Positions 46,826 through 55,466 of a stretch of DNA of 64,000 bases are shown piece after piece. Each line of letters starts with the position of its first letter. Position 1 is the stretch's first letter. The stretch is from Aralia elata (Eukaryota; Streptophyta; Magnoliopsida; Apiales; Araliaceae). A model generated the notes under the pieces. It saw only the letters and a program-made list of their open reading frames with translations. It did no database searches and was not told the DNA's origin. The position numbers and the translations under genes are program-made. The stretch covers positions 44,907,222 to 44,971,221 of the forward strand of contig CM068383.1 of NCBI GenBank assembly GCA_034770075.1, written 5' to 3'.

Positions 46826-46880
46826 TTTTCACTTCAACACGTCAAATGGCTTCAAGGGAGCAAGGTGGGGCCCACCAAGG

Positions 46881-46943
46881 CCAGCCGCAGATGGATCTGC
46901 GGCCAGCCGCAGATACATCTGCGGCCATGATCGGGCCTTAAAT
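46881..46943 (+). promoter_or_regulatory. Candidate promoter of the captured antisense gene
   Basis: Two copies of the GCCGCAGAT..ATCTGCGGC inverted repeat (46884-46902 and 46905-46925) are followed by TTAAAT (46938-46943). This copies the layout of the element's LTR promoter but faces the other way, towards the gene at 47564. The inference is by position and motif only. Confidence 0.45.
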
Positions 46944-47087
46944 CCAACGCGGCTCCTCCAGATCTGTCACTTTCAACTTGTAATCCAAAGAGATTCTCTC
47001 GATTTTTCTCGTTCGCAAGGGCTTTTTGTCGATTTTTTCAACTTTCCTGCAAAAACTGTTCCGGTAGGATTGATCTACACGCTACAG

Positions 47088-47410
47088 GTAACACTTTGAC
47101 CGGTCACTTTTTAATCTCGTCAATGTTTTGCTATACATTTGACTATTTGCATGTTTAGAGATAAAATGTATGCTTTACAATGCTATGTAATGTACCATCA
47201 TATATACATGCTATGTATCAACTATGTGAGTCCTATTTTATGTTCATGACGCGGTCCCACATATTGTTACTCCTTTTCTGCAAGAGAAATATGCATTACA
47301 TGATGTAATTTACACATATGAATGCAATTTAAATCTGTTTGAGGCTTTGATTGATGGAAAACACGTTTGGCTTATGCCTGGGATGTTCAATTTACAAACG
47401 GAACTCTGCC

Positions 47411-47458
<48 letters not shown>

Positions 47459-47561
47459 GCATCATGTTGCATTAATCATATGATGAGGCTAGAAATTTAG
47501 AATGTTCATTACATAAATTTTAAAAGGAAACTTACCTTCTTTCTCGCCCGTTCTATTCCAG
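47088..47561 (+). other. Candidate 5'-UTR intron of the captured gene
   Basis: CTACAG|GTAACA at 47087/47088 and TTCTATTCCAG|CT at 47561/47562 frame a GT-AG interval that ends two bases before the start codon. It contains a 41-base T-run (47413-47453). Confidence 0.45.
47413..47453. repeat. T41 homopolymer
   Basis: Forty-one consecutive T on the plus strand (A41 in the sense of element B), within the candidate 5'-UTR intron. Confidence 0.9.
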
Positions 47562-47563
47562 CT

Positions 47564-49534
47564 ATGGATCGTGATGCGCCCAGTAGCTCCTCCGCCTCTC
47601 GGACTTCGGGTGTTCGCCGTCGTAGGGCTGCACCCACTCCTGTTCCTCCTCGGACCCGTCAGGCTCGCCGTTTGACGGAGGCTGTTATTCGTCCTGGTCA
47701 TCCGGACGTTGAGGAGGCTGTCCCTCCGGAGGTCGCGGTAGAGGGGCCATCCTCCAGCACACCGGCTCCATCTACTCATCAGGCTCCTTCTGGCGCCTCT
47801 GTGCAGATACCCGATCTTTTGGGTCGGGATCTCAGTCGTCACCCTTCAGCATCTCTCGTGGCTAACGAGGTATATTTCAGCTCTTTTCTAATTTCACTCT
47901 CAATTTCTCCATTCTCCTTTTATCCGGATTGACCCCTTGGTGATTGCCCCAGGTACCCGAGTTTACCCAGCCGAGGGGTAACTGGTTCAACATCTACTCC
48001 CTTTACGCGGCCCTGCACAGTGATTATCGGGCGATGGTGGACTCTTGGGGCTTCCGACATTTCTTCACTATCATCCCCCGCCAGTGCCCCTGGGTTACAT
48101 GAGGGCTTTATCCGAGCGATGGTTCCACCAGACGCAGTCTCTTCATCTCCTCGACTGCGAGGTCGTGTTGACCCCATGGGACTGGAGGTACATTACTGGC
48201 ATTGAGTTTACCGGGTCCCGCGTCCCCTTGGATCTTGATATCACTCCTGTGGAGGTTCGAGCTTTGCTGGGCTTCGCTGCTGAGGACCGGGTCTTTAAGG
48301 CCCGCAGTATCCGATCTGGTGCCTTGGCTGTCGATGCAGTCGGGGGTCTCTATGCGCTTCCTATTCCAGCAGATCAGGGTACCCGCGACATTCTACTCCG
48401 ACGCTTGTTCCTGACGATCATGAGGGGTTGTTTCCTAGGGAACAACTCCTCCACCATTCATTTCAGCGTCGTGGGAGCGGTTAGAGACGTGGATCGCATC
48501 AGTGACTATGACTGGGGGTCATTCACCTTTGCCTATTTCCTCCACGGTATGCGCCTACGCTCGGAGGGACAGACTGATGCCTGGCTCGGTTTCTACCACT
48601 TTCTGCTGGTGAGTCCCTTCCTCCTCTCTCTTACTGTATTTCTTTTCCTTTCATCTCTTTTCTGTATTTGATAGTGACTCATGCCTTGCCTTGCTTCTAT
48701 TCACAGTTCTGGGCTTATGAGCGGCTTCCATGTCTGAGGCCTATCACTACTCTGGGCCCGGACACTTATCCTCGGGGTCGGCGATGGCATCACAGCACTC
48801 TGGAGGAGGTCCCCGTGTCGGGCAGCTTTGCACATTGTCGTATTCAGCTGGAGTTGATCACGGCTGCCGACGTCGTCTGGATTCCCTACCTCTCCGAGCA
48901 TCTGACTGTGGGGTTTGCTGACGGGCATCCTTCCGGCCCGGAGTTCGAGCTTTCCACCCGTCGCCTCACTTTGCAGAGTGTTGGAGGCTGGGTGATGTAT
49001 TTGGGAGAGCGCGCATTCAGATGCGTCACTGGAGAGATCCGCATCCCGCACTCCCTTTCTTTCACTACTTTCTGGCCGCTGGATTCTCAGCCCTCGGAGA
49101 TCATGCTCGCCGGGGAGGACGGTCGGATGCTTTCCACAGGCCCCAGTACGAGTGAGGCTTTCAGGACTTGGTGGGTACCTCGTACCATCGGTCCTCAGAC
49201 TCGGGCCACTTTCTTCCTTGGAGACATGGTTCCAGGCTCGGTGACTATGACCGATTGGGCTGCCTGTGTTCGGACCCCTACCCACGCTGAGCAGATCGCC
49301 TCATTGACCCGTCAGGTAGATCAGTTGTCGCTGTTTATTCGGGGGTTGGGCCGGGCCCCGGAGGAGGCTTACACCTACGATCCTGACGGTGCAGGTTATG
49401 ATGCAGGCCCGAGTTCATCTGATGCCACAGCGCATCCCTACATCCCTGATATGAACTTTGGTCCTCCGAGCTCGACGACTCCGGGGGATCAGTTCGAGGA
49501 TCCTGCTTTCATAGATGATACTGACTTTATTTAG
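47564..49534 (+). pseudogene. Captured plant mobile domain-like gene, three coding exons, one frameshift
   Basis: Lies antisense to element B, between pol and the 3' LTR. Model: exon 1 47564-47869 (102 codons, Ser/Pro/Arg-rich), intron 47870-47952, exon 2 47953-48608, intron 48609-48706, exon 3 48707-49534 ending in TAG. Both introns are GT-AG and phase 0. Exon 2 reads YSLYAALHSDYRAMVDSWGFRHFF, then, in another frame, MRALSERWFHQTQSLHL, VVLTPWDWRYITGIEF and VRALLGF; exon 3 starts FWAYERLPCL. These are typical of the plant mobile domain (aminotransferase-like) family, whose members MAIN and MAIL1 act in gene and transposon silencing in Arabidopsis. Exon 2 is 656 nt, one short of a multiple of three, and its first frame hits TGA at 48100-48102, so one base is lost between about 48045 and 48100. 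Otherwise well preserved. Confidence 0.72.
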
Positions 49535-49749
49535 ACCAGGATAGGATAGGGTCTTTTGTATCAGCACCTGCTTAGATTTCTTTTTCATTTATGCACTATG
49601 TACTGAACTCATTTATTTATTTATGCACAGTTTTCTTTTTCATTTTTATGTGATTCACCTGCTTTATTATTAACTGTATGATGCATGCTTTTTATTTATG
49701 GGTAGAGAATGACCCCTGTACAGTCTTTTTTGATACTATTTTTTCACAG

Positions 49750-51315
49750 ATGTCGTCCTCAGATGCCGTGGTTCGTTTGGATTCCACTCCTCCCACAGGG
49801 TTGGTTGGCAGCCTCTTCCGCTGGTTGGGCAGTCTACTGCCAGCAGATAGGGTTATCGTAGATGGTCTTTTGGGACATTCTTGGTCCTTATTAACCTTCC
49901 GGGTGCCAGTGGGCTTTGTGGATGGTCTTCTGAGCTATTGGGCCCCTGCCCGTCAGGTGTTTAGGTTTGGGACAGTAGAGCTGACCCCCACCCTTGAGGA
50001 GTATGCTCGCTTCACCGGCTTGCCGTTGGATGGTCCCTGTGCTAGGGTTACCGTTGGTTCCATGCGCCGTCAATTCTTGACTTTCACCGGTTTGCGGAGG
50101 GCCGTCTTATTACCGGTAATCACATCAGACCATATGGTTCCCCTTCAATTCTTGATTGACCGATTTGGCTCACCTGACAGTTTCCGTCTATTTTTCGGTG
50201 ATTTTTCCGTGTCCGAGGAGCGCTGGGACGCCTTGAGAGTGGGCGTTCTGATGGCCTGTGTCATCTCAGTTTTGTATTTGCCTGCAGGATCCGATCATTT
50301 GGACATGCGGATTGTTGCGGCCGTTAGGGCCCTTCAGGAGGATCACACCATTCTCCCCATGGTATTGGCGGATACCTACATGTCGGCCACGTATTGCCAG
50401 TCCTTCCGAGGGAGATTCTTCAGAGGGAGTTCGACCTTGTTGTACATATGGTTCATGAGTCATCTTAGTCCCATCGGCCATTTCCGCCGCCAAGGGTTTT
50501 GCTTCAGTCACAACATAGCCGCGCAGTTTCCGTTTCGTCCCGTGAGCTGTACGGATGCGGTCTCCTGGACAGCATTTCTGTCGGTCATCGAGGATCCCTT
50601 TCATCTATTGGTCTACTCGGGCTATTGCTCCTTCATGAGCTTCTTGACTCATGTGCCTGGCATGGACTTCATTCCCATTGCTGGGTTAAGGGGCGTGACG
50701 ACCTATCATCCCCTGGCGGTTATGGGGCAGTTTGATCAGACACAGGATTTACACCCCCTCGCGGGTGCAACCGCATACCGATTCCTTATATCATCCTGTA
50801 CATAGAGGGATCTACTGCAGGTATACGAGCTTTGGGATTGCAGGATCTTTGCCGAATATAGTGAAAGCTGTCACATCCAGACATTTGCCTACGTACAGTG
50901 GTTGCGTGGAGACCTGGATTCGGCTAGTTTGAGTCGGACTGGGGCCTTTGATGACTCTGGAGTGATTTTCACAGAAGATACCACAGACCACCCCAATTCA
51001 GCCGATTCTGCCCCGAGTCGGGTCGCTGAGGATTCCCGACTCCGCCTGGCCCTGATTACGACTGAAGCCGAGAGGGATGCCGCCCTTGCCGAGAGAGATG
51101 AGGCCATTCGGGCGAGAGATGCTGCCATTGCTGATAGAGAGGCCATTGTATTTCAGACCAGGGCAGTGGTAGATGCTCATTTTGGGACTGTCAGCCGAGC
51201 TACTGCTTTACTGGATCGTATTGATATGATGGGACAGCAGATTGCAGGAGATGCTGACGCTTCAGATCTATCCACCACCTTGTCCATCCTGCTTCGGCTA
51301 GTTTCAGATTTGTAG
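49750..51315 (+). pseudogene. Captured DUF7745-like gene with one premature TAG
   Basis: Second antisense gene in element B. From ATG 49750 an open frame of 351 codons ends at TAG 50803-50805, but the same frame continues for 169 codons to 51315 with sensible protein (LLQVYELWDCRIFAEYSE, TFAYVQWLRGDLD). Features: FRFGTVELTPTLEEYARFTGLPL (about 75-97) and GLRGVTTYHPLAVMGQF (about 315-331), both resembling the DUF7745 family of plant proteins often found near retroelements; then a C-terminal heptad-like stretch (AERDAALAERDEAIRARDAAIADRE, in the last third) likely to be a coiled coil. No intron is needed. CAG to TAG is a simple C-to-T change, so this may be one methylation-driven mutation. Function unknown; relation to the plant mobile domain group is plausible but unproven. 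Confidence 0.65.
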
Positions 51316-51375
51316 ATTATTTTATTTCCTGCATAGACTATGTTGGTTTCATCAGTTATTGAAAGAGAAATCTTG

Positions 51376-51381
51376 TAATAA
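51376..51381 (+). terminator. Candidate poly(A) signal of the DUF7745-like gene
   Basis: AATAAA about 60 bases after the stop codon at 51313-51315. Confidence 0.4.
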
Positions 51382-51822
51382 AACGACTTATATATATAGA
51401 CATGCATTTAAATTTAGTCATTTTCCCCTTTTGTCGTATCATTGCCATCCATTGGATCATCATTTTATCCAACTGACTATGATTTTGACATTTCGCCTTC
51501 TTTCTTTCCTCAAGACTTGATGGAGATTTGACAGATATTGCCGCACACCTTTTGATTTCATCGGATTGAATCTCAGATTTTGGATAACTGTTTGGTTGGA
51601 TCAGGGTATGTACTTTGGGATGAAACTGGTTAGGCAATTGGTTTTGGGAAGGTTTTGAGGGTGTAGGAAGGTTTTATCTGGCTATCGAAAATTGGTTTCG
51701 GTTAGGGAAAGGATTATTTTTAAAGGATCGGACCGCGCCATGATGGCTGCCTACGTACCCCCACAAGTTGGGAGATCAGGTCCTACGTAGTTCGCTCTCA
51801 AAGGAAAAACAGAACTGATGAT
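51382..51822. other. Junction between captured gene and pol 3' end
   Basis: No coding frame. The captured gene's 3' flank meets the element's pol 3' untranslated region here. No obvious direct or inverted repeat marks the capture breakpoint. Confidence 0.5.
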
Positions 51823-54800
51823 TTAAGCGTAGAACCGCTTCACCGAGTCAGCATTGAGGGGTTGTGGAAATACCTCACCATCCATTTCCTGCAACATGAG
51901 GGCTCCTCTGGATAGCACTTTCTTGATCACAAATGGCCCTTCCCAGTTCGGGGCAAACTTCCCCTTGGCCTCGTCTTGACAAGGCATGATTCTTTTCAAC
52001 ACCAAATCATTTTCCTTGAACTTCCGAAGTCTTATCTTTTTATCGTACGATCGAGAGATCCTCTGTTGATATAGCCGACCATGCCAAACGGCAGCCACTC
52101 TCCTTTCATCGATCAGGGCCAATTGGTCGTATCGACTTTGCATCCAATCCTCCTCGCTTATCTGAGCATCGATCACTATTCTGAGGGACGCCATCTCAAC
52201 TTCAACTGGCAGGACAGCCTCCATTCCATATACCAAGGCGTAAGGGGTTGCCCCTGTGGAAGTACGCGTTGACGTTCGGTAGGCTAACAAGGTGAGGGGT
52301 AACAAATCCGGCCATCCTCGATGATTAGCAGACATTTTTGCCATGATCTTCTTGATGTTCTTATTGGCAGCCTCCACTGCCCCATTCATTTTGGGACGGT
52401 AAATAACAGAATTGAGGTGTTTGATCTGAAACTGGTCGCACAACCCCTTCATGAGGGCGTTATTCAAATTCTTGGCATTGTCGGAGACCAAAACCTCAGG
52501 TTGCCCATATCGACAAATGACATTATTCCTGATGAACCCAACGATAACCTCCTGAGTGACTTTGGGGAAAGAGGCTGCTTCTACCCATTTGGTGAAATAA
52601 TCGATCATGACGAAGATGAATCGGTGCCCGTTGCTTGCTTTGGGCTCTATTGGTCCGATTACATCCACTCCCCACATTGAAAATGGCCAGGGGGAGGTCA
52701 TACAGTGCAGTTCATTGGGAGGCGTATGGATCACATTACCGTGCGCCTGACATTGATAACATCGTTTGACATGATCATCGCAATCGGCCCCCAGCGTCAG
52801 CCAATAATGCCCTGTCCTCAAAATCTTTTTGGCAAGCATCGGTCCACTCATGTGTGGCCCACACACCCCGCCATGGATTTCATTCATAATCCTTTGGGAT
52901 TGCGTTTCGTCTACGCATTGCAACAGTCCCAACCCGGCATCCCTTTTGTAAAGTGAATCGCCACTCAGGTAAAACTTCATCGCCATCTTTTGAATTCTCA
53001 TCCTTTCAGTCCGATTTGCCTGATCGGGAAGGGATCTGTCTCTCAGATATTCCCTTATGTCGTGATACCAGGGCTGCCTCGTCAACACCACCTCGTTTGA
53101 CAACACTGCCACATTTTCCTCATATGCCGGGGCATTCTGTACGGTGATCTCAATCTGTGGACTGTCCCTACTCTTGATCACGTGGATTAAGGAAGCCAAA
53201 GTCGCCAATGCATCGGCAAAATCATTTCGTCCCCGAGGAATATGGCGGAAGGCGATATCTTCGAACTCTTGCACAAGCTGGGTGACACAACGATGGTATG
53301 GAAGTAACCGAAGCTCCTTAGTGTTGTATACCCCGATTGCTTGTCTGATTACCAATTCTGAATCCCCGAACACCGCTAGTCTTTTTACTCCCATGTCACG
53401 GGCCAATCGAAGTCCCAATATACACCCCTCGTATTCAGCGGTGTTGTTCGAATTGCTGAAACGAAGTTTAATGGCCACGGGGTATTGTTCTCCGGTGATA
53501 GAGACTAGGACCGCTCCGGCTCCTGCCCCCTCGGCATTCATGGCACCATCAAAATACAACTTCCAGAATTGTCCCTCGTCATCACATTTTTCGCGCGATA
53601 CCCAAAATATATCCTCGCCCGGGAGAGGAGTTTCTAACGGCTCCATCCCTCCTGCCGGGGCTTCTGCCAACTGATCTGCAATTCCCTGCCCTTTCATGGC
53701 CTTCTGGGTCACGTACACCATGTCAAACTGTTGTAAGATTAACTGCCATCTTGATAATCGACAATTCAGCATGGGCCTTTCAAAAATATATTTTAGGGGA
53801 TCCATTCTTGATATCAGGTACGTTGTATGCCCATGGAGGTAGTGCTGTAATCTCCCTGCAGCCCAGGCCAGAGCACAACAGGTCTTCTCAATGGGAGTGT
53901 AATTCTGCTCACATTGGCTAAATCTTTTGCTGAGGTAATAGATGGCCTGCTCTTTTCCCGCCTCATTTTTCTGTCCCAACATACATCCCATCGCGATGGC
54001 ATTTACCGATATATACATAAACAGAGGGATCCCATTCTTCGGGGGTACCAGCACTGGTGCCTCCGTCAATTGTTTCTTAATGGTCTGAAACGCCCTCTGA
54101 CATTGCTCATTCCATTCTTGGGACACCCCTTTTCTTAACAGTTTAAAAATCGGCTCACATGTAGTCGTCAAGTGGGATATAAAACGGCTGATAAAGTTTA
54201 TCCTCCCGAGGAATCCTCTTATCTCCTTTTCTGTGTGAGGTGCTGGCATATCCACAATGGCCTTAATCTTTGCTGGGTCCAACTCAATGCCCCGATCACT
54301 AACCAGGAAACCCAAGAGCTTGCCTGACTGTACTCCGAAAGCGCACTTGGCTGGATTGAGCTTCAAATTATACTTTTTGAGCCGATCGAATAGCTTTTTA
54401 AGATGAGTTATATGATCGGATTCTACCTTTGATTTCACAATAATGTCATCCACGTAGACCTCTATCTCCTTGTGCATCATATCGTGGAACAAGGCCATCA
54501 TGGCTCTCTGATAAGTAGCCCCTGCATTTGTGAGACCGAAAGCCAATCGTCTATAGCAGAAAGTGCCCCAGGGGGTGATGAATGCGGTCTTTTCCCGGTC
54601 TTCTTCCGCCACCATTATCTGATGATATCCCGCAAAGCAATCCACAAAAGAATACATTTCGTACTGGGCTGTGTTATCTACCAGGATGTGTATGAAAGGC
54701 ACCGGGAAGTTATCCTTGAGACTGGCCTTGTTTAGATCTCTGTAGTCTACACATACCCTCACCTTTCCTCCAGGCTTAGCTACCGGGACCACATTGGATA

Positions 54801-55323
54801 ACCATTCAGGATAAGTGGATACCATAATGATTCCCGCCCTGAACTGCTTGATGATCTCTTCCTTCACTTTTAAGCTCCACTCCGGTTTCAATTTCCTTAA
54901 TTTTTGTTTGACAGGCTTGAAACCCTCCTTAATGGGTAATCGGTGTACCACAATGTCGGTGGACAATCCGATCATATCCTCATGAGACCAGGCGAAGACA
55001 TCCTCATATTGTTTTAACAACTCAGTCATTTCGGCTTTTTGGCTGGGGGTAAGGTTCGTCCCTATCTTGAGTTCCTTTGGCTTGTCAGGGGTTCCAATAT
55101 CAATGATGATGGTTTGGTCTAAGTTGGGTTTGGGTTTATCCTCGACCCATCCTTTGATCTCGTCAGGTGCGTCGTCGTAATCTGTCTCGTCTTGTTCAAT
55201 GCCCATTAAATCAAAATCCAGCTCAATGTCAAAATCATAATCATCCTTCAAATTTGAAAGACCGTTTGTTAGGCAAGGATTACTCAAATTGGTATACCTG
55301 ACATGAAACAAAATACTTGTCAT
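51823..55323 (-). CDS. Element B pol: RT, dual RNase H, integrase
   Basis: An intact 1166-codon frame. RT spans about 140-330 with CVDYRDLNKA (191-200), FGLTNAGATYQR and the catalytic YVDD at 290-293. The first RNase H (about 425-550) lacks its first acidic residue (FMYISVNAIAMG), as in other Tat elements. The second, archaeal-type RNase H (about 587-705) has Asp592, Glu630, Asp654 and Asp701/704. Integrase follows: an HHCC region ending RCYQCQ (about 854-859), then Asp887 (WGVDVIG), Asp948 (LVSDNA) and Glu984 (NGAVEAAN) with the D-35-E spacing, and the tail LVLKRIMPCQDEAKGKFAPNWEGPF. It copies RNA into DNA and integrates it. Translation probably depends on splicing to gag-pro (see 55298-55466), so the ATG at 55323 may not be used. 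Confidence 0.93.
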   Translation of the reverse strand: MTSILFHVRYTNLSNPCLTNGLSNLKDDYDFDIELDFDLMGIEQDETDYDDAPDEIKGWVEDKPKPNLDQTIIIDIGTPDKPKELKIGTNLTPSQKAEMTELLKQYEDVFAWSHEDMIGLSTDIVVHRLPIKEGFKPVKQKLRKLKPEWSLKVKEEIIKQFRAGIIMVSTYPEWLSNVVPVAKPGGKVRVCVDYRDLNKASLKDNFPVPFIHILVDNTAQYEMYSFVDCFAGYHQIMVAEEDREKTAFITPWGTFCYRRLAFGLTNAGATYQRAMMALFHDMMHKEIEVYVDDIIVKSKVESDHITHLKKLFDRLKKYNLKLNPAKCAFGVQSGKLLGFLVSDRGIELDPAKIKAIVDMPAPHTEKEIRGFLGRINFISRFISHLTTTCEPIFKLLRKGVSQEWNEQCQRAFQTIKKQLTEAPVLVPPKNGIPLFMYISVNAIAMGCMLGQKNEAGKEQAIYYLSKRFSQCEQNYTPIEKTCCALAWAAGRLQHYLHGHTTYLISRMDPLKYIFERPMLNCRLSRWQLILQQFDMVYVTQKAMKGQGIADQLAEAPAGGMEPLETPLPGEDIFWVSREKCDDEGQFWKLYFDGAMNAEGAGAGAVLVSITGEQYPVAIKLRFSNSNNTAEYEGCILGLRLARDMGVKRLAVFGDSELVIRQAIGVYNTKELRLLPYHRCVTQLVQEFEDIAFRHIPRGRNDFADALATLASLIHVIKSRDSPQIEITVQNAPAYEENVAVLSNEVVLTRQPWYHDIREYLRDRSLPDQANRTERMRIQKMAMKFYLSGDSLYKRDAGLGLLQCVDETQSQRIMNEIHGGVCGPHMSGPMLAKKILRTGHYWLTLGADCDDHVKRCYQCQAHGNVIHTPPNELHCMTSPWPFSMWGVDVIGPIEPKASNGHRFIFVMIDYFTKWVEAASFPKVTQEVIVGFIRNNVICRYGQPEVLVSDNAKNLNNALMKGLCDQFQIKHLNSVIYRPKMNGAVEAANKNIKKIMAKMSANHRGWPDLLPLTLLAYRTSTRTSTGATPYALVYGMEAVLPVEVEMASLRIVIDAQISEEDWMQSRYDQLALIDERRVAAVWHGRLYQQRISRSYDKKIRLRKFKENDLVLKRIMPCQDEAKGKFAPNWEGPFVIKKVLSRGALMLQEMDGEVFPQPLNADSVKRFYA

Positions 55324-55466
55324 ATATAAATCACTTTTTCACGATGATCGCGTTTTCAAATAACAAGAAGAAACGACATAATGATGCAGAAATAAAACAA
55401 CAACAAAAATAAACTTCTTCATTCCCCCATCAATCTGGGGTCAACCACCCTGACGTCGAGCTTTAC
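55298..55466 (-). other. Predicted intron joining protease to RT (169 nt)
   Basis: Donor AAGG|GTAAAG at 55467/55466 overlaps the protease stop codon TAA (55465-55463), so the stop lies inside the intron. The acceptor TTTCATGTCAG|G ends at 55298 after a T-rich stretch. Removing it joins codon GG|G and continues in the RT frame exactly (pol codon TAT at 55296-55294). A spliced intron at this site is known in Ogre elements. Confidence 0.75.

Noticed and set aside
45916..46941. Six overlapping 78-85-codon frames with a repeated Arg/Ser-rich protein
   Set aside because: They only reflect the 139-bp tandem array, whose unit keeps changing frame (139 is not a multiple of three).
52081..53674. Plus-strand frames of up to 176 codons across pol
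   Set aside because: Shadows of the intact pol gene on the other strand.
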